DNA of 64,000 nucleotides, taken from Periplaneta americana. Its lineage: Eukaryota; Arthropoda; Insecta; Blattodea; Blattidae. Location: assembly GCF_040183065.1 (NCBI RefSeq), contig NC_091119.1:199436543-199500542 (forward strand). Reading direction: 5' to 3'. How positions within the stretch are numbered: position 1 is the first letter of the stretch; each line of letters starts with the position of its first letter. This document shows positions 32,300 through 46,503 of this stretch, in pieces. Under the pieces are notes generated by a model. That model was not told the origin of the DNA. It made no database searches and was given only the letters and a program-made list of their open reading frames with translations. The position numbers were made by a program, and so were the translations under genes.

Positions 32300-32830
32300 C
32301 TACATTTTGATCATTATTAAATTTTTCCCTTTTTATAGTGTTCTCCATTTCCAGTGTTACATCTTCCTTTTTATTTTATTACCATTGTTATAGTTTTATT
32401 TATTTCCATTATTATATTTTCATTTACTTCCATTGTTGCATTTATTTTCACTGAATATTCTAATGCTCTTTTATGTCAATTGTTACATTTTCCTTCATAT
32501 TCATAGATACATTTTCTTTAATTTACATTGGTATATTTTCCTGTACTTCTATTATTCCACTTGCATCCTTTGTTCCATTCTTTTCTTTCTTCTTATTTTC
32601 ATTTCCTCTTCTTCCCGGTTTTGTTTTATTTTCTTCAATTCCACTCTTTTCTTTCCCTTCCCACTTTCCTTTCAATTATTTTTCCCTCACTTTTCTCTTT
32701 TTTGTCTTTCTTTCTGTATGTCTGCCTTCGACTTTTTCTCTTGTACCCTCTTTTCCTCTCTTTATTTTCATTTCTTAGTTTTTCTTTGCTTCTTCCTCTT
32801 GTGTTTCTCCTCATTTTCCATTGCTGCGTA
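32300..32830. repeat. T-rich low-complexity tract, right half
   Basis: Continues the CATTTTCCTTT / CCATTATTA style of 30810-31640 on the far side of LINE-A copy 7, giving way to CTTTTCCTCT words near 32750. Frames here are artefacts. Confidence 0.8.
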
Positions 32831-33186
32831 TCTTGCTCCATCTTGTTCCCCCAATTTACCTCCCAATTGCTCATCAATGCACACAATTCCTCCACTCCAA
32901 GTGCTTGTACGGCGTTCCTGAGCTCTTCATTAAATCCGGTTTATTCTCTTCGTTAGATTGGCCATGAAAACTGTGCAGCCGACCCATTATCAGAGCATTA
33001 GGTCTTGAGTAGTATTCATCACTGAAATGGAATCGTTAACGATCATCCAGATATAGATTGGGTACATTGTAACGCAGTAACGTAACTCCAGAAGTGTTCA
33101 CGGAATATTCATTCCCTCCCTATGTAGCTTAACTTCAAAGAGGGAATCTGAAGTTCATTCTTTCTCTGGGAGTTGCTGCCCACTGC
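32831..33186. other. No recognised feature
   Basis: Spacer of ordinary composition; nothing supported. Confidence 0.4.
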
Positions 33187-33716
33187 ATGCTAATGTTGGT
33201 GTTGTTTTCTTGTATTGGAATAAATAATACTGATCTTGCCCATAGACTACAGCGTGTTCACAATATTTGCGTTCGTTTCGTTTGTAACATTAGAAAATTC
33301 GATCATGTAACACCGTCACTAGAATTGTTGTCTTGGAGTCCACTGAAAGAAAGACGATTCTTCAACTCTCTCTTATTAATATTAAAATCATCCACATCTC
33401 CACACCCTCTTACCTAGCATCTCGTTTTGTTTACCTTTCACTACCTTGAACCCGGAACATGTACCTTCTCTCTATTCCTCTGCACAGAACATCCTTCTAC
33501 TCATCATCGTTCAGCATATCTATTCCACGCCTCTGGAACTCTCTCCCTGAACATGTCAGAGACTGTCGGACAATATCAAAATTCAAATTTAAATTAAATT
33601 CTAGTTCATGGAATTGCTTGTTGAACTCCTGTCAGGTTGCGCAACTTCGACTTAACCCGTGACATTATGTAAATATTGTAACTATGCTGTTGTAAAATTG
33701 ACAGTTAATATGTAAT
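33187..33716 (+). mobile_element. LINE-B2 C-terminal RT remnant and 3' UTR
   Basis: Reads LAHRLQRVHNICVRFVCNIR, then DHVTPSLELLSW. After a frame change it gives RTSFYSSSFSISIPRLWNSL, then PEHVRDC, the family's C-terminal landmark. The 3' part contains CCTGTCAGGTTGC as at 3270 and runs to (ATT)n at 33717-33776. The minus-strand element at 56457-56847 encodes the same region. At least one frameshift and one stop. Confidence 0.8.
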
Positions 33717-33776
33717 ACATTTATTATTATTGCTGTTATTATTATTATTATTATTACTATTATTATTATTATTATC
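33717..33776. repeat. (ATT)n microsatellite
   Basis: Slightly interrupted ATT array at the 3' end of a LINE fragment. Confidence 0.95.
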
Positions 33777-34035
33777 AGTTATCAGTAGACTTCATGGAAT
33801 TGCCACGAGAATCGTAAAGTTTACTACGCACGCGGTATAGATTGTATGAGAAGGGGACGTGCGACGGATCGAGTATGCCTCTGATGTAAACACTGAGCAG
33901 TATATTGCGGTTACAATAAAACCTGTATCCTGCATTCAAGAAATATAATGAATGATCAATTAAGTAGGAAATGTCTAAACATATAAATACACAATTATTT
34001 TATAGTGAGAACTCTTAAAATTTAATGTAAGATAC

Positions 34036-34570
34036 TCACATCATCCTTGAATATGTGCATTGCGGTGAAGAGTTACGTACATTTTGAACGACAGCAAAGT
34101 AACCTCCTCCGATGGTCAATTAAGACAGTTTTTATTTTGGGAAAATGTACGTTCAACATCACACGATGTAAGAGGTGCATATTTGAAGAACGGGAAGTCA
34201 CTACTTTTTAGCACACCAACTTCACACGTCTTGTCGTGACGTGATAGTACATCATTTATAGTACGAAGTTGTGAATAGGCAGAATTTTTAGCAATAATGT
34301 TTCTCAACTTACATTTCACTTTTTCTGAAATTAGTGAATTGTTATTTTGGATAACGATTTGTGATACTTTATACACTATATTAAGGGCTTTTGAGAGTTG
34401 TAGTTTAGACGATTCTCACAGGGTGATGCTTTTGGACACGATTTTAAAATTAGAATCAATGAACAGAATATCTTTCAATAGCTGTTCAGAAGGCAATGAT
34501 TTTACAGCTGCAACAGAGGAACTGTCTGTGCTATCTAGGCATTATTTTGCCGTACTATTCTGAATAATAA
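34036..34570 (-). pseudogene. hAT transposase C-terminal remnant
   Basis: The minus-strand frame (34116-34376) ends FFKYAPLTSCDVERTFSQNK NCLN. The block K-Y-A-P-x-T-S-x-D-V-E-R-x-F-S is the dimerisation signature of a hAT transposase group distinct from the GTF2IRD2 type at 9.9 and 17.8 kb. Upstream codons (LPSEQLLKDILFIDSNFK) continue the homologous reading across stops to about 34563; downstream, FKMYVTLH resembles the last helix. Stops make it non-functional. No TIRs were found. Confidence 0.7.
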
Positions 34571-35035
34571 TTAACAACATCCAATCACGTTTTTCAACGG
34601 GTCAAGACTGGCTGCGGGGGTAAGGGTATTCCAAAGGCAATTGTTTGGAACAGCAATAATCTCATTGTAGCATGTTTGATTGAATTCTTGTCTGCACTGA
34701 ACAAATGTTAAACTTTGACTATTCCAACCACAGTAATGCAAAAACAAGTGCTTACATAGGTATACATTAGCTGTAGCTGCTCTATCTATTTGGACCGGTC
34801 ACAACTCTTAACATGAACTGCTTATACTACGAGACCGGGCGGTCGCTCACCTCCTCTATACTACCGTACATCGACAACCTGATTGCATGCTGCGTGTGGC
34901 AATTCAACGAAGTCTAGTTATCAGTATCATCATTGCTATCTCTGTTTTCTTTCTTTTTTCTTGTATTAGCTCGATGAGAGCTCTATAGTGTTCTTTTGAC
35001 CCTGTTGACCCTCTATAGGGCTTAAAATTAATTTG
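34571..35035. other. No recognised feature
   Basis: Unassigned; may include flanks of the hAT remnant, and from about 34960 the 3' UTR of the LINE tail that follows. Confidence 0.35.
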
Positions 35036-35131
35036 TATTATTTTCATCAGTGTCTGTATTTATTTTTTTGTATTTATATGAGCTATCTGGTAGGATGGAA
35101 GAGAAGGCCTTATGGCCTTAATCCTGTCAGA

Positions 35132-35212
<81 letters not shown>
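35036..35212 (+). mobile_element. LINE 3'-UTR tail with AAGGCC box
   Basis: GGTAGGATGGAAGAGAAGGC then CTTATGGCCTTAATCCTGTC and (AAAT)n to 35212. It is the plus-strand orientation of the box at 452-565, 56107 and 61191. The (AAAT)n is about 19 units long. Confidence 0.7.
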
Positions 35213-35213
<1 letters not shown>

Positions 35214-36036
35214 CGGGTTTTATTTACACAGAGTGAAAATGAAATAAACTTTCAGATTAAAAGGGACGATAGGGTACACTTAAATGAATAGAAAACCTAT
35301 ATTACGTTTTGTGATTAAATGGACGGTTAATTAGAAAATTAAGTTTGAAGTTTCAGCAATCTGGCAACATCGCCGCTAACAACTCTACTCGTGATATAGA
35401 TGTAAGAGGTAAACGAACTCGGTGTGTGTCGGTAGGTGGCCTAGTCTCTGCCTCGATGTTACAAGCTGCTCCCATCGTGCAGTGACTTGAAATTAGAGGT
35501 TTTTAAAATTAAAGTTCTTCAGTTTCTCAAGAATTTCCTCCATGATATTAATTTAATACTTACATTTACTAGTCCGGCCACCACGCAATATCATGGCCCA
35601 CTGTATTGTTAAAGAAACAATGAAAATATTTAACATCTGAAAATCAAGTGGGACAAGATATTAAACAAATGCACCGTCAAGTGCGACAGGAGTGAAGCTG
35701 ATGATAGTTGGCTTTGATTGGTGATCTATGACGGTCTGACATAGACTACATGACATGATCTGTCGTGGTCTGACATACATAATCTGATTTAACCCCTGGT
35801 CACGTATATATCAGATTGGCCATTCCCGTGTTATGAAATGGCAACATATAAAAGAGAACAACCACCAGGATCTCCACTGTCGAATTTTTTGGTAACGACC
35901 GCTAGGTGGAAGTACTGCTACAAGCTATTACGACAGTCTAGTATAGGCCTACCGGGTGTTTCAGAATACCCGTATCAGTCTTTTTTACTCGAAAAGTATG
36001 TGATACTGGTTGTTCATAAAAAAAATTTGATAACCA
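35213..36036. other. No recognised feature
   Basis: Repeated GGTCTGACATA / CATGATCTGT words near 35730-35790 only. No gene supported. Confidence 0.4.
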
Positions 36037-36211
36037 AGTCACGAAGCTTGAATTGTTGAGAGTACTAGGAACAATAGACTGTGCCGGTACTATTTCGCAT
36101 TGTATGTGATGAGGCGATAGTAGCAATCCTAATGGTTAGCAGCTATAACTTTTATCTATGGATCCATATTCCCTAAGTATTGAGCTTTGTGACTGTATAT
36201 ACTAGACTGTG
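36037..36211 (+). mobile_element. P-like element C family, MITE copy
   Basis: A 175-bp remnant: AGTCACGAAGCTTGAATTG on the left (inner part of the TIR), AACAATAGACTGT, GATGAGGCGATAGTAGCAAT and the right terminus AGCTTTGTGACTGTATATAC..GACTGTG. All blocks are collinear with 8110-8210 and 9335-9431. Outer half of the left TIR lost. Confidence 0.75.
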
Positions 36212-37610
36212 CTATTACTCCATGCAGTTCCATCAGAGTTATAATGTAACTTCTTTTGCAGTCGCCAGATACAAGCATAGTGAAATTAGTCAAAGTTATG
36301 TGATCAGGGATTTAACATAGATCTAGACGTGATCTGATGTAACTTGGTTATACCGTACATTATATGTTACTAGTGGCTTGTGCAGCAAATACTGCTGCAA
36401 ACTAAGTTCATTAGACGTTCAAATAAAATTTTTTTCAGATTTATTTTCAATGAAGAATACTTGTCTTTTTAATAGTTATTTGCTTCCATAATAATGAAAC
36501 ATACTCCCTCTGAATGGATTTTTTTTAGGCCAAATACTTTTTCTTGAACCTATCCAACTTCAGTTTTTGAGTTTCAACGCGAAAACGCAAGTATCAATGT
36601 CAGGACGATAGCAGTAGATATTTCAGGTCATTGTGGATTGTAGGCAAAAGTTAAAAAAATGTCAGGTTTACTAAGCTTTCGAACAATAGCATTTTCGTAT
36701 AGCTCCTGCATGTAGAACTTCAAATGTAGAGCGTAAAATCATTTTATCCTACTAAGAGATCTTGCTGAAATGATCTGGAAACTACAAAATTTCTAGGCCT
36801 CTTATTTTATTAGTAAGTAATACCTTTTTATCTTTCCTCAGGAACTGTAATTTTTGCGCTCTCTCGAGTCAACACTGAAGACAATGACACATAATTATCA
36901 ATATCTACACTACACCGCCATTAAGTATATGAAAAAGACCCAACCCCACTGGTTTAATAAGTATAAAAATATTTGATTTTTAATAACAATATTATTATCT
37001 CACTTAAGTTTTGTAGTTATATATAGCAGCCACTCAGTAAATTATAGAAATGAAGATCTAAATTAAGATATTCTCTACATTTACTTCCATAACCTCAGAA
37101 CGTTTCACTTTCATGTCATCAATATAGCATCAATATTATGTACAATTAATAAAAAATAGGCACATCATGATATTAACTATAATAATATTTAATTTCTAAT
37201 GGTAATAATGTAATCAAAGCACCTGAAGTTTCGTAGATTTGAATATCCAATACACAGCTGTACTCAGAAAATTATACACTGCAGAATAAGCTTTTAATAA
37301 CAAATTGAATTGAGCTCTAAATATGTCGGCAATCCTGCAGGTCATGGCCTTCGTGTAATAGCATATTGTTTATTGTAGTGTGTGTTCTGAAATTCAATCA
37401 AGTCGGCCGTGATTGAATAAAATTAGTTCTCAAAACAGACAACAGATGGATTTTGGAAAATAGGAAAAATATGTAGGAAAATTGGCATTTCACTGAAAAC
37501 TACTACTTTTCCGAAAAACTTCGGGTTCTAAGCTTCAAAATGAGGGGCATTTATTAAAATCCGTTCAGCTGTTTTCGTATAATTTCCATTACCAGTTCAA
37601 ATTATATATA
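36212..37610. other. No recognised feature
   Basis: AT-rich, no long frames, no repeat structure found by eye. Confidence 0.5.
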
Positions 37611-37611
37611 T

Positions 37612-37675
37612 AGATATGATATGATATGATATGATATGATATGATATGATATGATATGATATGATATGATATATA
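37612..37675. repeat. (GATAT)n array, left block
   Basis: About 12 perfect GATAT pentamers. The array resumes at 38077 after a LINE insertion. Confidence 0.95.
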
Positions 37676-37685
37676 TTTTTTTTGC

Positions 37686-37694
37686 TACACAATT

Positions 37695-37726
<32 letters not shown>

Positions 37727-38076
37727 TACTTTACACTTGAGCTACAGTAGGCATTGCAGCCCGAAAGAGCAGAAGCTCGTGCTCGGGCGCAGTTCAGATC
37801 AGTTATACAAAATATATCACAAAATTAAGAGAGTTCATTGAGCACAATAATATTAATAAGTGGTAAAATAACACAGCATGTAATAATAGGGTCTATATAC
37901 AAATAGAAAATACAAAATTACATAAATATTAGGGTATCAATTTTTAACTCGATTAGCTTAAACAATTAAATAATTAATCTGATTTGTTTCTTAAATCTAT
38001 GTGTGTTAAGTGTACTTAGCTCAGGGTAAGCTCTAATTAATTTATTATATATTTTGGGTTCAAAATTTCTGCTGTG
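37686..38076 (-). mobile_element. LINE-C 3' end inside the (GATAT)n array
   Basis: The minus strand reads SRNFEPKIYNKLIRAYPELS, TLNTHRFKKQIRLII and stop at 37966-37968, the usual last residues of a jockey/CR1-like RT ORF. The 3' UTR with AAGCTCGTGCTCGGGCGCAG (minus in the element sense) follows, ending in (TAAA)n at 37693-37722. GATAT repeats lie on both sides. Sibling UTR at 18490-18815. Confidence 0.75.
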
Positions 38077-38392
38077 TGAATATGATATGATATGATATTA
38101 TATGATATGATATATGATATTATATGATATTATATGATATGATATATGACATGATATGATATGATATGATATGATATGATATGATATGATATGATATATG
38201 ATATGATATTATATGATATGATATATGATATGATATGATATATGATATGATAGTATATGATATGATATATGATATGATATCATATGATATCATATGATAT
38301 ATGATATGATATGATATGATATGATATGATATGATATGATATGATATGATATGATATGATATGATATGATATGATATGATATGATATATTTA
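38077..38392. repeat. (GATAT)n array, right block
   Basis: About 315 bp of GATAT pentamers, the left 220 bp broken by ATATAT and ATTAT variants, the right 90 bp homogeneous. The minus-strand frame with repeated IISYH is an artefact. Confidence 0.95.
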
Positions 38393-38934
38393 GTCCTATT
38401 ATATGGTGTAATATGATATAATATGGAACGAACTATACTCGTATTATGATTTATGATTGTATATAATATATGATCCCTCAACACAAAAATGTTTGAGATC
38501 AGTGGGAAGTGTTTTAATGAGGTGTTTTGTTGTTTAATGGGGTATTCGACGTAGAGTTTGTTGTTGCATTCTTTTTGCCTGTGTGCTCGCATTTTCTTGC
38601 TAATCTCTCTGTTTACGTCATCTGTTATGTTTACACTGTGAAGGGGGGCCTTATTAGACTGGTGCCAGTTCATCTCTCGGTTTAGTGAACGATTTGACAA
38701 CGCGGGATGAGGTCATCAGACTGGCATTATAATCTGTCTCTTGAGCTTCCCTCATGCCAATTCTCTGTCTCTTTCTGTCATCATCGGACCGCTCTACTGT
38801 GTTCTTTATAAATCTTTTGACAATGGGGAGTTGCTGTTGAGCGGAAGTATATCTCCTTGCCCCTGGTTACACCCTCCAAGGAAGCTGGAAGAGAGATAGT
38901 GATATCGAGAGGTACGAAAACATGCAGATATACT
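38393..38934. other. No recognised feature
   Basis: Spacer. The 136-residue minus-strand frame (38290-38700) draws half its length from the pentamer array and shows no domain. Confidence 0.4.
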
Positions 38935-38938
38935 GTAC

Positions 38939-40340
38939 GGGCTATTCCATATGAAATCGATCAGTAAACATCCTCGCATGTTTTAATGCTCTAATTTTTT
39001 CCCTATTTATACAAGGTACTGAGGACAGTGCATTTTCAAAAATATACTATCGAAAGTCAAACGGTTTTCGTACTATTGAGCGACAAATTTAGCGTATTTT
39101 ATAAAAACAAGCCTCTTTCAGCGCTCAGAACTCTGGAACCATTTACTGCAGAACATTGAACGAGAGCTCATTTTGAAGCTGACATTTGGTAGGTTATGTT
39201 AAGAAGTAATCCTTTTTTTATTGCACACAGAGAGACAGATAATCTGATTTCACTTACTCTTAGGCTTTTTGCCCATTTGTATGTTTTTTATTTTAGTAGG
39301 TTATTTTACGACGCTTTATCAACAGCTCAGGTTATTTAGCGTCTGAATGAGATGGTGATAATGCCGGTGAAATGAGTCCGGCGTCCAACACCGAGAGTTA
39401 CCCAGCATTTGCTCATATTGGGTTGGGGGAAAACCCCGGAAAAAACCTCAACCAGGTAACTTGCCCCGGCTGGGAATCGAACCCGGGCCACCTGGTTTCG
39501 CGGCTAGACGCTCTAACCGTTACTCCACATGTGTGGTCACTCATTTGTAAAAATGTAAAAAATATTGAGAAAAAAACTTGCATTATTAAGAGGGATTTCC
39601 GCATTGTTTGCTTAGTGGCTCGACAATAAGTTTCGGGGATATTAAAGAAATTATTTTCACACGCTTGGACTTGAACGGCTCAATACCGCACGCACTGGCC
39701 GAGAGCTGAAGATAAGCGAGCGTTGGGCATCATTTTACTCCTGTGTTTATGAAAACTTGTGATAAAGCTAGCCCAGCTATGCCCTACTAGACGAAACATC
39801 ACATGTTTGTCTTCTGGCCTTGCTTGCCTAGGCTAGCTCCCGCCTCACAGTCAGCTGGTTAGTTCACGCGCGTACTATTTATTTTCTTTATTTGCTATTT
39901 TTAATACTTTCTTATCAACGGTGCACCAGTAAAAACTATGTGTTTATTTGTACTTTCAATGCGGAATCTAACCATATATTTTAAAAATATTTTTTCGTGG
40001 TCAAAGGCGTCTTAATGAAGAAAATTCTCCATTTCCATAAAAAGTAAGAAAATCTGTTTACATGTCAATATAAACTTTAATTTCTCAGCATCAAAATAAA
40101 CCATGATTTTGATTATTGGGTGAAAGGGTTTCGGAGCCACAACAGTTTAAAGTTGCTAATTTTATGAAAATACGATAAATTTAAATATTTTAAATTTAAA
40201 CACTATGAAGTTGTGACGCCTCAAACTTTGCACAAAGCATTGTATCACAGTTGTCAACGGCCAGAAAATTTTTCATTGTATTTACAAATTGCAAGGTCAA
40301 TTTTCTCTATATTTCGGTCGATTTGAGATGGAATAGCCCG
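38939..40340. mobile_element. 1.4-kb TIR element flanked by GTAC
   Basis: The left end GGGCTATTCCATATGAAATC and right end's inverted GGGCTATTCCATCTCAAATC match at 18 of 20. GTAC lies directly outside both ends (38935-38938 and 40341-40344), a possible 4-bp target duplication. The interior is AT-rich without a transposase frame, and a SINE sits at 39294-39540. Superfamily undetermined; a 4-bp duplication occurs in Chapaev- and Sola-type elements. Confidence 0.65.
39294..39540 (-). mobile_element. tRNA-derived SINE, family S1, copy 1
   Basis: The reverse strand starts CCACACATGTGGAGTAACGG, gives TAGAGCGTCTAGCCGCGAAA (A box and anticodon-arm region), GGGTTCGATTCCC (B box), then GGTTGAGGTTTTTTCCGGGG and GACTCATTTCACCGGCATTA to a TAAAATAACCTA end. 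A second copy is at 58783-59030. The two Pol III boxes are intact, but the cloverleaf is degenerate. Confidence 0.8.
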
Positions 40341-40736
40341 TACGTACAGGACAAGATGATCATGAGTTTGGATCTCCAAATTTGAAATATTGTAAAATTG
40401 AACTTAAAAAAAAAAAAAGAAAAGAAATTTATAAAATTATTCATGAAATATAATATTAACAAATGTATGTATATTTTACCTTTTTATTTCTGTCGACTGT
40501 ATGTTGAATGTCACTGGTTTCTGTCTGATTGTCAATTTGTATTAAATGTGATCTTTTTCTCTATTCTGTTTCTTTTTTGACTTGTGTGTTAGTGGTCAGT
40601 TTGAATTAAGTTACTTACTGTAGGCCTATTTAGTCAAATGTATTTGTAAATTTTGTGTTATATTATTGGCTAAGACCACACCGTACATTTTTGTTTTACA
40701 CTTTTGAATTGTACTCATTTTGCTTACTAGCTACTT

Positions 40737-41015
40737 GAATGAATGAATGAATGAATGAATGAATGAATGAATGAATGAATGAAGAAAGAAAAGGAGAAAG
40801 AAAGAAAGGAAGAAAGAATGGAAGAAAGAAAGGAAGAATGGAAGAAAGAAAGGAAGAAAGAAAGAAAGGAAGGAAGAAAGAAAGGAAGGAAGGAAGAAAG
40901 AAAGGAAGAAAGGAAGCAAGAAAGGGAGAAAGAAAGGAAGAAAGAAAGAAAGAAAGAAAGGAAGGAAGAAAGAAAGAAAGAAAGGAAGAAAGAAAGGAAG
41001 ATAGAAAGGAAGGAA

Positions 41016-41053
<38 letters not shown>

Positions 41054-41075
41054 ATGAATGAAAGAAAATAAATAA
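40737..41075. repeat. (GAAT)n then (GAAA/GGAA)n purine tract
   Basis: About 11 GAAT units to 40782, followed by 290 bp of A/G-only repeats. K/E/R-rich and F/L/S-rich frames are artefacts. Confidence 0.95.
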
Positions 41076-41198
41076 ATGTACGAATGAATAATAGATTCTT
41101 CTTGTATTTCATGTTACCAGCTAATTCTTTTGAAAGTAGGTTAGGATAAATGAAATTTTTACGGATTGTAGTTTGGAGATTCCATTGATTGTTTAGTT

Positions 41199-41457
41199 CA
41201 GTAGTATTCTAACGTTTTTGATAGCGTACCCCCAAAATACACTTTCTTCACCTCCGTACACCCAAATTGCATTGTAATTGTATGAGATATAACAAAAAAC
41301 AATGAGAATATGTAAGCTGCAATCATTATCAACGTATAGGCTATATTAAAACATGTCAGCATTTTTACATACGTGGTCAGTGGATCAGTGAGATAACACC
41401 TCTTGAGACACCCCTTGTACCCCTGGGGGTACGTGTACCATAGATTGAATACCACTG
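41199..41457. mobile_element. hAT MITE with perfect 8-bp target duplication
   Basis: The left end CAGTAGTATTCTAACG and right end's inverted CAGTGGTATTCAATC share a later GTACCCC block. GTTTAGTT flanks both sides exactly (41191-41198 and 41458-41465). At 259 bp without a coding frame, it is a non-autonomous hAT. The exact duplication suggests a fairly recent insertion. Confidence 0.85.
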
Positions 41458-41465
41458 GTTTAGTT

Positions 41466-41949
41466 GACTACTTTAGAGGGGTTTTATCTTGTTTTATACG
41501 CCGATATGAGCACAAATTTAATTGGATCATCATGTTTTCCGCTCAATTTTGATTAATAGTTTCAGCTCAGACTTCAAGATGGAGTTTTCATGTCCCTACA
41601 ATAAGCAGTATGTTTGTAACATAAGGTGTCCATTCCTTGTAATGAAGGTACTTAATTCAAAACTCCAAACGGCATGAATAGCACAAACAAGGAATTTCCG
41701 GACTCGAAGTGAAGTTCCACCATATGTTTTCTCATCCTCTGTCCATTACAGGTGGCCATACAATACCATAAACGAAGCACCATGCCATGCTGGATGTGCG
41801 TGATCTATTCTGCCAAAAAAAACACGTGCGTTTAACAAAATATTAAAGGATGTCTCAGCTGACTCGTGTTTTCAAATTACTTTGTATAGCCTATCCAAAC
41901 CTGGTGCACACTGTCTGTTCATGTAAAATTTCTCTTTCCAATACATGAG
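41466..41949. other. No recognised feature
   Basis: Unassigned spacer. Short frames only. Confidence 0.4.
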
Positions 41950-43104
41950 TGATGTCAAAGCAAGAGCATTTTTCTGACCTTGACGTCGTGCGCGGTCAGC
42001 AAGCGCTAAGTATGGAAAGAGGAAGGGTTGTGTATATGAATAAGCAGCCTGTTGGGTTAAGAAAACAGTGGTGCACAAACTTCAAACGGAACGTGAAATT
42101 TTATGTCGTTATTTTTATATGGCTTCTTTCTGTTTAATATTATCTATATTGTCTGTAAAACAAAAGTACTAACACTGATTTCTTAATATTGCACTTGTGT
42201 TTTAAATCTTAATAACATAATAAATAGTTAAGAAGGAATATTCACTTAAATTCCATAGTAGTATAATATTATACTGTATTAAGTGGATGAAACACATCAT
42301 TCATAAAGAAAGTGATATTCCAAAGAAAGAGATTGAGTATGACATGATAAGTTGGAATTGATATTGATGGTATCTTTAGCCTTACAAAAGTAATCAATAA
42401 ACTAATGAAAACAATATTACAGTACAAAGCAAAGTTACCTAGGTACTGTATCTGTTTTAAGTGTAACTAATATTACATAACAAAACTCTTATCGCATTAT
42501 GATTTAAGGTGGTATTTGTGAGCAACTTCCTATCATCAGAATATTAAATTATTTTCTCGAAATCTGCTGAAGCTATAGAGCTGACATTTTTACAGCACAT
42601 GGGCACGTATCTTTTGCTTAAGATGAAACAGTAGTTGCTTTGTTAATTCATTTCCTTACAAACAATTTCCATGCGAATATTTTCAAAATTTTCAATACAC
42701 TATCTTCAGTAATACGTAATTTACGGTATATTAAATTTACGAAAACATTCTGTAAGGCTACTAATTAAATAGGCCTATACCTGAAAATTTCACTTTTCTT
42801 TGATAAAATATTTATTTCGAATAAAAAAATCAAACTTGTGAAAAATGAGCATTAAAATTAAAACTTACATTCTTATAATGCTCTTATACTTCTCAGGCAA
42901 AACTAAAAATTAACATGGATACAGTTTTAATAAGTTCTCTTCCCTTTATCTATTGAATCAGTGCTGGCCATCCCTGAATATAGCTCGACCAAGCGGCATA
43001 TACTACCTCTTTCGTCTGTCTCTTTCCTTTCCGCTGTAAAGCGCTCAGGCTCTCCTGGGCTCTAAAGCGCGCGCTTGCTCCTATGGGCAACAATTGACAT
43101 GACT
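41950..43104 (-). repeat. 1.15-kb dispersed repeat Q, copy 1
   Basis: The reverse complement parallels 57484-58656 along its whole length, from CATGTCAATTG and GCAAGCGCGCGCTTTAGAGC, through GGTGGTATATGCCGCTTGGT, to AAATTTCACGTTCCGTTTGA and GCTTTGACA. Similarity stops at both ends together, so this is a discrete element and not a segmental copy. No transposase frame; ends show weak inverted likeness (TGTCAA..GCAAGCGC). Non-autonomous element of unknown class. Confidence 0.8.
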
Positions 43105-45648
<2,544 letters not shown>

Positions 45649-45649
45649 G

Positions 45650-45704
<55 letters not shown>
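45649..45704. repeat. (ACT)n microsatellite between two LINE tails
   Basis: About 18 ACT units separating the tails of copies 8 (plus) and 9 (minus). Confidence 0.95.
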
Positions 45705-45705
<1 letters not shown>

Positions 45706-46212
45706 ACGACTTTTAAGGAACGAGGATGTTCATTGCCGCCCTCACATAAGCCCTCCATCGGTCCCTATCCTGAGCAAGATTAATCCAGTCTCTATCATAT
45801 CCCGCCTTCCTCAAATCCATTCTAATATTATCCTCCCATCTACGTCTCGGCCTTCCAAAAGTCTTATTCCCTCCAGCCTCCCAACTAACACTCTATACGC
45901 ATTTCTGGATTCGCTCATACGTGCTACATGCCCTGCCCATCTCAAACGTCTGGATTTAATGTTCCTAATTATGTCAGGTGAAGAAAGCAATGCGTGTAGT
46001 TCTGTGTTGTGTAACTTTCTCCATTGTCCTCTAACTTCATCCCTCTTAGCCCCAAATATTTTCCTAAGAACCTTATTCTCAAACACCCTTAATCTCTGTT
46101 CCTCTCTCAAAGTGAGAGTCCAAGTTTCACAACCATACAGAACAACCGGTAATACAACTGATTTATAAATTCTAACTTTCAGATGTTTTGACAGCAGACT
46201 GGATGACAAAAT
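45705..46212 (-). mobile_element. LINE-A copy 9
   Basis: Minus-strand C-terminus from [20 protein letters not shown] to the stop at 45713-45715. [26 protein letters not shown] and a frameshifted GRPRRRW region (frame 45811-46263 ends in the wrong phase). A short 5' extension of that frame is non-LINE sequence. Its tail lies in the (ACT)n array shared with copy 8. Confidence 0.9.
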
Positions 46213-46252
46213 GATAAATTCTCTGTCACAGTTTTGGTTACATAGAGTGCTA

Positions 46253-46503
46253 TTCATAGACATTTCGCTAGCCCGCGCTACGAGCGTGCTAAACTAGCCC
46301 CGGCTATCGACAGGTTACTTGTACAGGATTCATATATCATATCGCTAACACTGGTTTAGTGTATTGTTAATATTGTATATACCACTGCCACCGGGTGCTT
46401 GCCCACTTGCAGTGTAAATAAATACATACATACATACATGAATACGAAAAACTTTCGTTCGCTGACCATCCACCGGAAGCTCGCGCTAAGAATGTCTATG
46501 AAT
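46253..46503. mobile_element. MITE-like inverted repeat with nested element V piece
   Basis: ATTCATAGACATTTCGCTAG and the inverted ATTCATAGACATTCTTAGCG at the right share their first 13 bases and more weakly a following GC-rich segment. Inside lies a fragment of element V (46377-46440, minus: AAATAAATACATACATAC at its edge and CACTGCCACCGGGTG). Confidence 0.5.

Noticed and set aside
38290..38700. 136-residue minus-strand frame with IISYH repeats
   Set aside because: Half comes from the (GATAT)n array; no domain in the rest.
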